Source of the DNA: CBDFKB01 sp965248715
GTDB taxonomy: Bacteria > Pseudomonadota > Alphaproteobacteria > Rhizobiales > Rhizobiaceae
Length of the DNA stretch: 64,000 bases
Direction of reading: 5' to 3'
NCBI GenBank assembly: GCA_965248715.1
Contig: CBDFKB010000008.1
Coordinates: 682,001-746,000, forward strand
Both the position numbers and the translations under genes were made by a program. This document shows positions 51,268-60,100 of this stretch, one piece after another. The stretch's first letter is position 1. Every line of letters begins with the position of its first letter. Under the pieces are notes generated by a model. It made no database searches. It saw only the letters and a program-made list of their open reading frames with translations, and was not told the origin of the DNA.

Positions 51268-51645
51268 TCAGTCCGGGCGAACGTTGCCGCGCAGCCAGGC
51301 GTCTAGATTGTCTTTGTTAAAGGTGCCGGATTGCAAAGCATTCAAAATGAAAGATTGGGCGGCATCGCTTTCGGTTTCAAGCCGAAATCCATTCATGCGC
51401 AAAAACACATACACACAAGCAAAACCGATCCTTTTGTTGCCGTCAATAAAGCCATGATTCATGGTCAGGCTTTCCCACAGTGCTGCCGCTTCTTCGATCA
51501 GATCGCGATAATACCCGGTCTGCGGCCGCAGCAACGCCGCTTCGATCAAACCAGCATCACGCACACCGCTACTGCCGCCAAATTGCGCAATTTGCCGCTC
51601 GTGCATTTTCAGCACATCTTCTATTCCAAGATATTTGGTCGACAT
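51268..51645 (-). CDS. doc: Doc-family toxin
   Basis: 125 residues from ATG 51645 (MSTKYLGIEDVLKMHERQ); an upstream extension is an open frame without a site. The Doc core reads NHGFIDGNKRIGFACVYVFL, with catalytic His, acidic residue and GNKR loop. Doc phosphorylates EF-Tu. It lies 20 bases downstream of the Phd-like gene, the normal antitoxin-toxin order. Confidence 0.9.
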   Translation of the reverse strand: MSTKYLGIEDVLKMHERQIAQFGGSSGVRDAGLIEAALLRPQTGYYRDLIEEAAALWESLTMNHGFIDGNKRIGFACVYVFLRMNGFRLETESDAAQSFILNALQSGTFNKDNLDAWLRGNVRPD

Positions 51646-51664
51646 GGCTCGTGTGTGGGATCCG

Positions 51665-51895
51665 TCACTTGGCCAGCGCTTCGTAAAGCGCTGAATATTT
51701 CTCGATGCTTTCCTCGTGGAAGCGTTCCACCAACGTGTCGGAACGGCCAAGTTCGATCATCCGGTTTAATTGCTGTTCGGTGAGGACAAGCGCGATTCGT
51801 CGGCCGTTTTTTTCAATCGCGATCGGCTCCACCTGCGCATCGTCCAACAATTTGCCAAACTGATTTTTAGCTTCCGTCGCTGTTACCGATTTCAT
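51665..51895 (-). CDS. phd: Phd-like antitoxin
   Basis: 76 residues. MKSVTATEAKNQFGKLLDDA with VEPIAIEKNGRRIALVLTE is the Phd/YefM DNA-binding fold. The C-terminal helix (ERFHEESIEKYSALYEALAK) is the part that wraps the Doc toxin. The complex is expected to repress its own promoter, which would lie at 51896-51950. Confidence 0.88.
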   Translation of the reverse strand: MKSVTATEAKNQFGKLLDDAQVEPIAIEKNGRRIALVLTEQQLNRMIELGRSDTLVERFHEESIEKYSALYEALAK

Positions 51896-51986
51896 TTCAT
51901 GCTCCGATATTATCGCCTAAAATAGACAATTTAGGCCAAAATTCAAGAAGGGCGAGCAAAAGACATCGATCACCGTTCCCAATCCC

Positions 51987-52889
51987 TTAAAATTTGAACG
52001 CCGTCGTCTGGTAGATCTGGTTGATCCAATTGCAAAACAAAAGGTGGGCATGGCTGCGCCAACGGTTTTGCGGTGGCATTTCAGGATTGTCGGCCGGGTA
52101 GTAATTATGCGGAATTTCGATCGATGCTCCGGCGGTAATGTCGCGTAGATATTCTTCCTTCAGGGAATTGGAATCATATTCGATGTGATTGAATATATAG
52201 AGCCGGTTGCCGGCTGTTTCCGTAATCAGGCACGGGCCGGTGACGTCGCTTTCCATCAGGATTTCCAGTTCCCCGGCGTTGCGCACATCTTTCGAGCGCA
52301 CCTCGGTCCAGCGCGAAACCGGGATTTGGAAATCGTCGGAAAACCCAGCCAAATAGGGCGAGGTCGGGTTGAGGTTGCGGTGCCGATAAACGCCGAATGC
52401 CTTTTGCGGCAATTGGTGCTTGGGAACGCCATGAAAATGATAAAGTGCCGCCATTGCCCCCCAACAAATCGTAAAGGTTGAATGGCAATGGGTAACCGTC
52501 CAGTCGAGCACCTGCTCGAGTTCGCGCCAATAGGTCACATCCTCAAACGGCAAGGTCTCGATCGGCGCGCCGGTGATGATGAAGCCGTCGAACTTCTGGT
52601 CCTTAATTTCGTCCCAGGTCTGGTAAAACGCGATCAGATGATCCTCGGAAGTATTTTTTGATTGGTGGCTACCGGTGCGCACCAAGGTCATTTCCACCTG
52701 CAGCGGAGTAGCGCCGATCAGGCGAGCGATCTGGGTTTCGGTGCGGATTTTGTCCGGCATCAGGTTCAACAATCCGATCCTGAGCGGCCGGATGTCTTGG
52801 CGCAGCGCCGTGCGCTCGCCCATCACCATTACGCCTTCGGTTTCCAGGGTCGCGCGCGCTGGCAGTTTGTCTGGAATCTTGATTGGCAT
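51987..52889 (-). CDS. metA: Homoserine O-acyltransferase MetA
   Basis: 300 residues from ATG 52889 (MPIKIPDKLPARATLETEGV), with GGAGG 8 bases upstream. MetA landmarks: TALRQDIRPLRIGLLNLMPD, QIARLIGATPLQVEMTLV, IITGAPIETLPFEDVTYW, the nucleophile Cys in TFTICWGAMAALYHFHG and the FNHIEYDSNSLKEEY His/Glu region. It makes O-acetyl- or O-succinylhomoserine, the first dedicated step to methionine; which acyl donor is used was not judged. Expression is controlled by the SAM-II riboswitch and attenuator directly upstream. Confidence 0.95.
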   Translation of the reverse strand: MPIKIPDKLPARATLETEGVMVMGERTALRQDIRPLRIGLLNLMPDKIRTETQIARLIGATPLQVEMTLVRTGSHQSKNTSEDHLIAFYQTWDEIKDQKFDGFIITGAPIETLPFEDVTYWRELEQVLDWTVTHCHSTFTICWGAMAALYHFHGVPKHQLPQKAFGVYRHRNLNPTSPYLAGFSDDFQIPVSRWTEVRSKDVRNAGELEILMESDVTGPCLITETAGNRLYIFNHIEYDSNSLKEEYLRDITAGASIEIPHNYYPADNPEMPPQNRWRSHAHLLFCNWINQIYQTTAFKF

Positions 52890-52908
52890 TGCCAAAGGCC
52901 TCCACACC

Positions 52909-52936
52909 AAAAAACCGGCCGCGAAATCGCAACCGG
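52909..52936 (-). terminator. Attenuator in the metA leader
   Basis: On the minus strand CCGGTTGCGATTTCGCGGCC pairs to a stem of about 9 bp closed by CCGG and followed by six U (A-run at 52909-52914). It lies between the SAM-II aptamer and the metA ribosome site, as expected for premature termination when SAM is bound. Confidence 0.8.
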
Positions 52937-52948
52937 CCCAATTCGGGC

Positions 52949-53005
52949 GGCCTTTTAGCGATTTCTTTTACGTGGCTGCAAGCCGGCCGGCCAAATCACC
53001 ACGCG
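52949..53005 (-). promoter_or_regulatory. SAM-II riboswitch (metA leader)
   Basis: The minus strand reads GTGGTGATTTGGCCGGCCGG, CTTGCAGCCACG and TCGCTAAAAGG. This matches the SAM-II pseudoknot consensus: P1 stem, the conserved GCTTGCAGCCACG segment and the GCTAAA strand that closes the pseudoknot. SAM-II is almost restricted to alphaproteobacteria, where it precedes metA, metX and metC-type genes. SAM binding should shut off metA. Confidence 0.92.
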
Positions 53006-53008
53006 CTA

Positions 53009-53037
53009 AAGATAGTGAGGTGGGAGCAAGGGGTCAA
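53009..53037 (-). promoter_or_regulatory. metA promoter
   Basis: Minus strand TTGACC (-35, 53032-53037) and TATCTT (-10, 53009-53014) with a 17-base spacer. The aptamer begins only a few bases after the -10, as expected for a transcript that starts with the riboswitch. Confidence 0.75.
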
Positions 53038-53074
53038 TCGAGGTGTCTTCGGCGGCGCGGTCGCCGCCGATAAA

Positions 53075-53575
53075 TCACGCTGGCAAGAATTTCAGCGCCA
53101 GGCCATTGATACAGTGGCGTTTGCCGGTTGGCGCCGGGCCGTCGTCGAAAATATGTCCGAAATGCCCGCCGCAACGCCGGCAATGCACTTCTGTGCGGGT
53201 CATGAAAAACGAACTGTCTTGCCTGGTGCCAACCGCATTTGGCAGCGATTGCCAAAAGCTTGGCCAACCGGTGCGGCTGTCAAATTTGGTCGTCGACGAA
53301 TAGGCGGGCAGATCACAGCCGGCGCAGTGAAACGTGCCGGCGCGCTTTTCATTTAGCAGCGGGCTGGTAAACGCGCGCTCGGTCGCTTCTTCGCGTAACA
53401 CCGCATATTGATCGCTTGGCAAGATCGAGCGCCACTCGTCGGCACTCATTTCGATTTCGAACGTGGCACCAGTCGCGGCATTGGCGAAGCTCCCTTTACC
53501 ACGGGTCGCAACCGCGAATATTCCCACGGCTGACGCTGCTATAAAGCCGGTAAACATGGAACGCCGGTCAATCAT
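53075..53575 (-). CDS. msrB: Methionine-R-sulfoxide reductase MsrB, exported
   Basis: 166 residues. Signal region MIDRRSMFTGFIAASAVGIF with two Arg resembles a Tat signal but is not a perfect RRxFL. The MsrB body has both zinc CxxC motifs (FHCAGCDL and HCRRCGGHFGH), FDSRTGWPSFWQ and the catalytic Cys in GKRHCINGLALKF. It repairs oxidised methionine, probably in the periplasm. It ends 38 bases before the metA promoter, so methionine repair and synthesis genes are neighbours. Confidence 0.93.
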   Translation of the reverse strand: MIDRRSMFTGFIAASAVGIFAVATRGKGSFANAATGATFEIEMSADEWRSILPSDQYAVLREEATERAFTSPLLNEKRAGTFHCAGCDLPAYSSTTKFDSRTGWPSFWQSLPNAVGTRQDSSFFMTRTEVHCRRCGGHFGHIFDDGPAPTGKRHCINGLALKFLPA

Positions 53576-53746
53576 CGTATTCTCCTATAAAAATTGGCAA
53601 AACCGTTGGCACTGATATGCGCTGCATAAGGCTATAGCTGGGGCGAACCGCGATAACGCGCAAGTCAACTTACCGGGAACGTATACCGCAGGTTTGCAAA
53701 CTCTGGAGTTCAACGCGCCCTGGCGACCGACAGTGCGGCCGCAAAT

Positions 53747-54595
53747 TCACCGCCCTTGCTGGCGGGCCAGAAACGCCATGCGCTCGAACAAATGCACATC
53801 TTGTTCGTTTTTTAGCAGCGCACCGTGCAATTTCGGCAACGCATTTTTCGGATCACCGCGCAAATCGGCCGGATCCATATCCTCGGCGACTAACAGCTTG
53901 ATCCAGTCCAGCACTTCCGAGGTCGAGGGTTTTTTCTTGAGGCCCGGGGTTTCGCGGATTTCGTAAAACTGGGTCAGCGCCGTGCGCACCAATTGTTTCT
54001 TGATGCCAGGATAGTGCACGTCGACAATCGCCTGCAAGGTTTCGGTTTCGGGAAAGCGGATATAGTGGAAGAAACAGCGGCGCAAAAACGCGTCCGGCAG
54101 TTCTTTTTCATTGTTCGAGGTGATGATCACGATCGGCCGATTGCGCGCCTTGATGGTTTCGCCAGTCTCGTAGACATGGAACTCCATCTTGTCGAGTTCC
54201 TGCAACAGATCGTTGGGAAACTCGATATCGGCCTTGTCGATTTCATCGATCAGCAGCACCACTTTGGCGTCGGCGTCAAACGCATCCCAAAGCCGGCCCT
54301 TCTTGATGTAATTCTTGACCTCATGCACCTTTTCTTCGCCCAGTTGACTGTCACGCAGGCGCGAAACCGCATCATATTCATAAAGCCCCTGCTGCGCCTT
54401 GGTGGTTGATTTCACGTGCCATTCGATCAACGGCAATCCGAGAGCCTGGGCGACCTGGATCGCCAGTTCAGTCTTGCCGGTGCCCGGTTCGCCCTTGACC
54501 AACAATGGCCGTTCCAGGGTGATCGCCGCGTTGACCGCCACCGTCAGATCATGTTCGGCGACATAAGTCTTGGTGCCTTGAAAACGCATGCTCAA
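53747..54595 (-). CDS. MoxR-family AAA+ ATPase
   Basis: 282 residues: LLVKGEPGTGKTELAIQVAQ (Walker A), AQQGLYEYDAVSRLRDSQLG, LLIDEIDKADIEFPNDLLQE (Walker B) and PIVIITSNNEKELPDAFLRRC (sensor 1 and Arg finger). It belongs to the group that works with CoxE/VWA proteins in metal-cofactor insertion; its VWA partner is at 50073. The C-terminus is complete. Confidence 0.92.
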   Translation of the reverse strand: MSMRFQGTKTYVAEHDLTVAVNAAITLERPLLVKGEPGTGKTELAIQVAQALGLPLIEWHVKSTTKAQQGLYEYDAVSRLRDSQLGEEKVHEVKNYIKKGRLWDAFDADAKVVLLIDEIDKADIEFPNDLLQELDKMEFHVYETGETIKARNRPIVIITSNNEKELPDAFLRRCFFHYIRFPETETLQAIVDVHYPGIKKQLVRTALTQFYEIRETPGLKKKPSTSEVLDWIKLLVAEDMDPADLRGDPKNALPKLHGALLKNEQDVHLFERMAFLARQQGR

Positions 54596-54607
54596 TCCTT
54601 GGTTGGG

Positions 54608-54645
54608 GCGAGGGTGAGGGTGAGGGTGAGGGTGAGGGCGAGGGT
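54608..54645. repeat. Tandem GAGGGT hexamers
   Basis: About six units of GAGGGT, two with a C for T, immediately upstream of the MoxR start codon. Tract of 38 bp; may influence translation or be a slippage site. Confidence 0.85.
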
Positions 54646-54949
54646 AACGCCCACTCTAATCATTTAGCGCGCCACGCTTAGCCGAAGCGGACAAGAGGGG
54701 CAAGGCTGGGGCCCATGGCCTTACGGGCTTGCGAAACCCTGGAAAGCTGTTTGGCCAGTTGCAACAGGCCCAGTATCGGTTTGATGGGATGTAGCGCTTT
54801 TGCGCCAATATCGGCGCAGCGCTGCTTGAGCGTAGCAAAAGGTATGGCCATGGGCCGATACATCCTCCAACCATCCTCCTGATGGCAACTCGAAACGGCT
54901 CTTCCCACATACGATGTTCCTTGCCTTAATCGTTTATCGTCGATAAGCG
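54646..54949. other. Gene-free spacer between MoxR and ArsR genes
   Basis: About 300 bp. Two overlapping minus-strand frames are present, neither resembling a known protein. It should contain the promoters of both neighbours. Confidence 0.4.
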
Positions 54950-55282
54950 ATGGGTATAATGGAAAAAGCCGAACAAGATGCCGAACATCTGGCCCGCGCT
55001 TTGCGTGCGTTGGCCCATCCCGTGCGGCTCCACATCATCAACCGGTTGTCGGTTGAACCCAATTGCTGTTGTGGTGATGTATGCCGGGCTTTGCCGCTGG
55101 CGCAATCGACAATTTCCCAGCACCTGAAAATTCTTTGCGAGGCTGGCCTTGCCGATTATCATCGGCAAGGAAACCGTTCCCGCTACCGGCTAAATCTGAC
55201 CCGACTGGAAGAGGTGCGCTGCGCCATACACACAATAACGGCACAATGTGGCTGCGATATAGCGCACGGAGACAATAATTGA
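54950..55282 (+). CDS. ArsR/SmtB-family regulator
   Basis: 110 residues. Winged helix-turn-helix: LARALRALAHPVRLHIINRL, then VCRALPLAQSTISQHLKILC and GLADYHRQGNRSRYRL. It has cysteine pairs CCCGDVC near residue 40 and CGCD near 101, which could bind metal. The stop overlaps the start of the ABC gene (TTGA at 55279), so the pair is coupled and the regulator probably represses its own operon until metal or another ligand appears. Confidence 0.88.
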   Translation: MGIMEKAEQDAEHLARALRALAHPVRLHIINRLSVEPNCCCGDVCRALPLAQSTISQHLKILCEAGLADYHRQGNRSRYRLNLTRLEEVRCAIHTITAQCGCDIAHGDNN

Positions 55283-57183
55283 GCGATACAGGCACCAACA
55301 GCAAAGCCCGTGCGAAAGTCTCCGGCGACGACAGCGGCATGTTGCAGACCCTGTTGGCACTGTGGCCCTATATGTGGCCGACCGGCCGGCCGGATCTGAA
55401 AAGCCGCGTGGCGCTGGCCTTTGTCGCCCTAATAGTCGCCAAAATCATCACCGTGCTGGTGCCCTATTTGTACAAATGGGCGACCGATCAACTGACCGGA
55501 GAAACCTCCGGCATCGAGTGGTTGCCGGCGATTTTGGTAGCGCCGGCGATGTTGGTAATCGCCTACAATTTCGGCCGCATGGCAATGGTCGGGTTTAATC
55601 AGGTCCGCGACGCGCTGTTTGCCAGTGTCGGCCAGCACGCGGTTAGGCGCCTTGCGTCGATCGTATTTCGCCATTTGCACCGTCTGTCGCTTAGATATCA
55701 TCTGGAACGGCGCACCGGCGGCCTGTCGCGGATCATCGAGCGCGGCACCAAGGGCATCGAATCGATCGTTCGTTTCAGTATCCTCAACGGCATTCCAACC
55801 GTGATCGAATTTGCCTTCACGGCGGCGGTGATCTGGTACGAGTTTGGCCTCATCTATGTGCTGGTGATTGCGGTCATGATCTGGATTTATGTCTGGTTTT
55901 CGGTGCGGGCCAGCGATTGGCGGATTTCGATCCGCCGCGACATGAACGAAAACGACACGGAGGCCAATTCGAAAGCAATCGATTCGTTGCTGAACTTCGA
56001 AACCGTAAAATATTTCGGCAATGAGGCGATGGAGGTAGAGCGTTTCGACTATTCGATGGCGCGTTATGAACGGGCAGCGACCAAGGTGTGGACCTCGCTT
56101 GCTTGGCTGAATTTCGGCCAGGCGGTTATTCTTGGTTTCGGCATGGGCACCTGTATGGTGTTGTCGGCCCGCGCGGTGGTCGATGGCACCCAGACCCTGG
56201 GTGATTTCGTGATGATCAACGCGCTGTTGGTCCAATTATCGATCCCGCTAAACTTTATCGGTTTCTTGTATCGCGAGATACGCCAGGGTTTCACCGATCT
56301 GGAGGCAATGTTCGCGATTCTGGAAATCGAGCAGGAGGTCAAGGACCGCCCGCACGCCCACCCGCTTGAAATTGGCCATGGCGAGATCGAATTCAGCGCG
56401 GTCGATTTCAGTTATGAGGCGGCGCGATCAATCCTGAAGCAAGTTTCGTTTGCGGTGCCTGCTGGCAAGACGGTTGCGATTGTCGGTCCGTCCGGCGCTG
56501 GCAAATCGACCATCTCGCGCCTGCTGTTTCGTTTCTACGATGTCGGCGGTGGTGCGATTTCCATCGATGGTCAGGACATTCGCGATGTTACCCAGGAAAG
56601 CCTGCGCGCGGCGATCGGCATGGTGCCGCAAGATACGGTCTTGTTTAACGATACCATCGCCTACAACATTTGCTATGGCAAACCGGGCGCCACCATGGAC
56701 GAAATCGTCGAGGCGGCGGAGCGCGCGCAGATCGGTGATTTTATCCGCGAGTTGCCCGACGGGTTTCAAACCATGGTCGGTGAACGGGGTCTGAAATTGT
56801 CCGGCGGCGAAAAACAGCGGGTCGCGATTGCCCGCACCTTGTTAAAGGGGCCACCGATCCTGATCCTTGATGAGGCGACCTCGGCACTTGATACTGGCAC
56901 CGAACAGGAAATCCAGGGCGCGCTCGATGCGGTATCGCGCAACCGCACCACGGTGGTGATTGCGCACCGTTTGTCGACCGTAGTCGGCGCCGATGAGATT
57001 ATTGTGTTGAAGCAGGGAGTGATTGCCGAGCGCGGCACCCACAAGGCGCTGCTAAAGAAGGATGGCCTTTACGCCGAAATGTGGAACCGCCAACGCGAAG
57101 CCACCGAGGCCGAGGAAAAACTTCGCGCAGCACGCGAAAGCGACGAACTTGGCATGGTGGTGCGCAAACCCGCATCGGTTTGA
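55279..57183 (+). CDS. ATM1/HMT1-type ABC exporter
   Basis: 634 residues, TTG start 55279, GGAGA upstream. N-terminal membrane domain with six helices (about 30-330), including RRTGGLSRIIERGTKGIESI and SLLNFETVKYFGNEAMEVER, which are characteristic of the ATM1/ABCB7 group. ATPase: GPSGAGKSTISRLLFRFYDV, LKLSGGEKQRVAIARTLL and ILILDEATSALDTGTEQEIQ. These exporters move glutathione-metal or glutathione-persulfide species. Coupling to an ArsR protein points to a metal-stress role. Confidence 0.92.
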   Translation: MSDTGTNSKARAKVSGDDSGMLQTLLALWPYMWPTGRPDLKSRVALAFVALIVAKIITVLVPYLYKWATDQLTGETSGIEWLPAILVAPAMLVIAYNFGRMAMVGFNQVRDALFASVGQHAVRRLASIVFRHLHRLSLRYHLERRTGGLSRIIERGTKGIESIVRFSILNGIPTVIEFAFTAAVIWYEFGLIYVLVIAVMIWIYVWFSVRASDWRISIRRDMNENDTEANSKAIDSLLNFETVKYFGNEAMEVERFDYSMARYERAATKVWTSLAWLNFGQAVILGFGMGTCMVLSARAVVDGTQTLGDFVMINALLVQLSIPLNFIGFLYREIRQGFTDLEAMFAILEIEQEVKDRPHAHPLEIGHGEIEFSAVDFSYEAARSILKQVSFAVPAGKTVAIVGPSGAGKSTISRLLFRFYDVGGGAISIDGQDIRDVTQESLRAAIGMVPQDTVLFNDTIAYNICYGKPGATMDEIVEAAERAQIGDFIRELPDGFQTMVGERGLKLSGGEKQRVAIARTLLKGPPILILDEATSALDTGTEQEIQGALDAVSRNRTTVVIAHRLSTVVGADEIIVLKQGVIAERGTHKALLKKDGLYAEMWNRQREATEAEEKLRAARESDELGMVVRKPASV

Positions 57184-57193
57184 CCCTTGCCAC

Positions 57194-60100
57194 CTACTCG
57201 GCCGCGTCCTTGAACGATGGTGTTTTGCCACCAGGTTTCTTCTTGATCTTTTTGCTCGGTGTGGCGGTGCCGGCAGCCAGGTCGGTTGCAAGCACCGGTT
57301 GCAACACTGGAGCATCCACAGGACTTGCGGGCTTGGGTTTGCGCCGGAGGGAGAATTTGGCGCCAGTCCAGCGCGCACCGCGCACGCTAGCCACGCCGGC
57401 AGTTGCCAGATTGGCCGGCACGGTCAACATGACCGGGATCATGATCAAGGTCAGCATGGTGGAAAAGGCCAGACCGGAGATTACTGCGGTTGAAAGCTGC
57501 ACCCACCAGATCGCGGTAATGCTGCCCAGTCTCACTATTTGGTTGATGAAATCGACGTTGATTGATAGCGCCATCGGAATCAGACCGAAGATCGTGGTGA
57601 CGGTAGTCAGCATGATCGGTCGCAACCGCTGGGCCGCCGTCTTGAGCACAGCCTCGTGCACGTCGACGCCTTCCGAGCGCAAGCGGTTATAGGTGTCGAT
57701 CAACACAATCGCATTGTTTACCACAATACCAGCTAGCGCCACCACGCCGGTTCCGGTCATGATGATCGAGAATTTTTGCCCGGTCAGCATCATGCCGATC
57801 AGGACGCCGACGATCGCCAGCACCACGGTCGAGAGTGTCAACACGGTCTGATAGAACGAGTTGAACTGGGTCACCAAGATGATGAACATTAAGAACAATG
57901 CGCCAGCCGCCGCTTTGGCCAAAAACGCGCCGGCTTCATTTTGCTCTTCATCGGCGCCGCGGAAGCTGAATTGCAAGTTCGTGGGCCACTCATTGGCGTC
58001 GAGCCAAGCCTGGATTTCGGTCACTTTTTCGTTCGGGGTCAACCCGCTGGCCTTGGCTTCATCGGTCAGATTGGCCTTGATGTCCATTGCGTAATAGCCG
58101 TCGCGCCGGATGATCGACGAGACTTTGGGCCGCGCCTGCATGTCCACGAAATTGGCGATCGGCACCTGGCCGTTGGCGGTGCGCAGCCGCAATTGTTGCA
58201 ACCCATCAAGCGAGCGCTGTTGGCGGGGCAGTCGCACCCGCGCTTCGACCTCGTCTTCGCTGTCGTCTGGCCGGTACTGGCCAATCAACACCCCATTGGT
58301 GATCAATTGGATCATTGCGCCAACCGAACCAATACCGGCATTGTAGCGACCGGCTTCCTCGCGGTCGACGATAAGTTCCCATTCGATACCCGGCAGCGGC
58401 CGGCCGTCTTCGAGGTCCTGCAAATGCTCGACGGTGTCGAAAAAGTCGCGCACTTCGTCGATGGTGTCCAACAGCTGGTCATAATCGTTCGACTTGATTT
58501 CCAGGCGTACATCCTTGCCGGTCGGTGGGCCGCCTTCGATCTTGCGCACTTCAACCCGAATGCCGGCGATATTGGCGGTACGGACACGAATTTCCTCAAA
58601 CAGTTCTACCGCCACCCGCCGGCAGCAATAATCCGACAACTCAATCTGCATGGTGGCGATAACATCGCCCGGTTTGTCCTGGGCGCCACCAAGCTGAATA
58701 ATGTTGCCGCCGCTGCCGCCGGGCGCCGATGCAGTCATGACCACGTTTTCGATACCGGCGACCTTCAGCACTTCGGCTTCGACTTCGCTGGCAATGTCGC
58801 GGATATCGGTGGCGGAAAGATTGCCGCGCGCAGAAACGAACACGGTGGCCACATCCGGTTCTTCATCAACGAAGAATTCGACGCCATTATTGTTGGTGGC
58901 AAACGCCATGAAAGTGCCGATCGTCATCGCCACCACCGCGACCATGACGATGATGTTGCCGAACAAATTGGCGGTCATCAGTCTTAGGAACGCCAGATAG
59001 TCGCCGGTCAGTCCGGGCACCTTGCTAATGTCGAGCGCGCGTTCGGACGAAAACATCTGGGCGACCCCATCATCTTTTGTTTCGCGCGCTGCGCGGCGGC
59101 GGATCGCATAGCTGGCCAATTGCCAGGTTACAATTCCAGCCAGCAAAGTAATAAGCGCTGCCGCCGCGATCCGTTCTTCGGTCGCCAGGGTCACAAACAG
59201 CGCGAAATTACTGGCCGCAGCGACCAGGGCCATGACGGTCGCGGTAACCAAAATGCGAGGGCGCTTGCCGCAAAATGCCGCTATCTGCCCGAACAACACC
59301 CCGGTTACCGGTATGAATATCAAGGCGGTCAAAAGCGACGCCGACAGGACGATAATCACCATCACTGGCAGGTAGCTCATGAACTCGCCGGAAACCCCCG
59401 GCCATAACAACAAAGGCAGAAACGCGGCCAAGGTGGTCGCGGTCGAAGATACTACCGGCCAAAACATCAACCGCGCGGCGCGGCCATAGGCCTCCTTGGT
59501 CGCCATGCCCTCGGCCATCTTGCGGTCGGCATATTCGGTCACCACGATCGCGCCGTCGACCAGCATGCCGACGGTCAAAACCATGCCGAACATCACCATC
59601 ATGTTGATGGTCATGCCAAGCGCAGCGAGGATCAAGAAGCCGATCATGAACGAAGTCGGGATCGCCAGACCGACCAGCAGGCCAGACCTAAGTCCGAGCG
59701 AGCCAACCACAATGATCATCACCAGCACAATCGCGGTCAAAATCGCCGATTGCAGCGAGCCGAGCACCTCGAAAATGAAGTTGGAGCGATCGATCAGGAA
59801 ATTGATCTTGATTGTCGAGGGCCATTCCTTGGTGTATTCGGCGACGATCTCGCGCACCTGCTTGTTGTTCTCGACAATATTGGTGCCGATTCGTTTGACC
59901 ACTTCGATGGCAATCGCCGGTTCGCCATTGACCCGGGTATAAGATGAGGCGTCCTTAAAGGTGCGACGGATTTCCGCCACGTCGCCGAGCGTCACCACCC
60001 CTTCGCCGCTTTGCTTGATCGGGATCGAGTAGACATCGAACGCGGTCTCGACCAGACCAGGCACTTTCAAATTGAACCGCGCATTGCCGTCGTCGAGAAA

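Noticed and set aside
54608..54645. GAGGGT tandem as CRISPR-like
   Set aside because: Simple hexamer repeat without spacers.
54656..54910. Two overlapping minus frames between MoxR and ArsR genes
   Set aside because: Neither resembles a known protein and they overlap each other in different frames.
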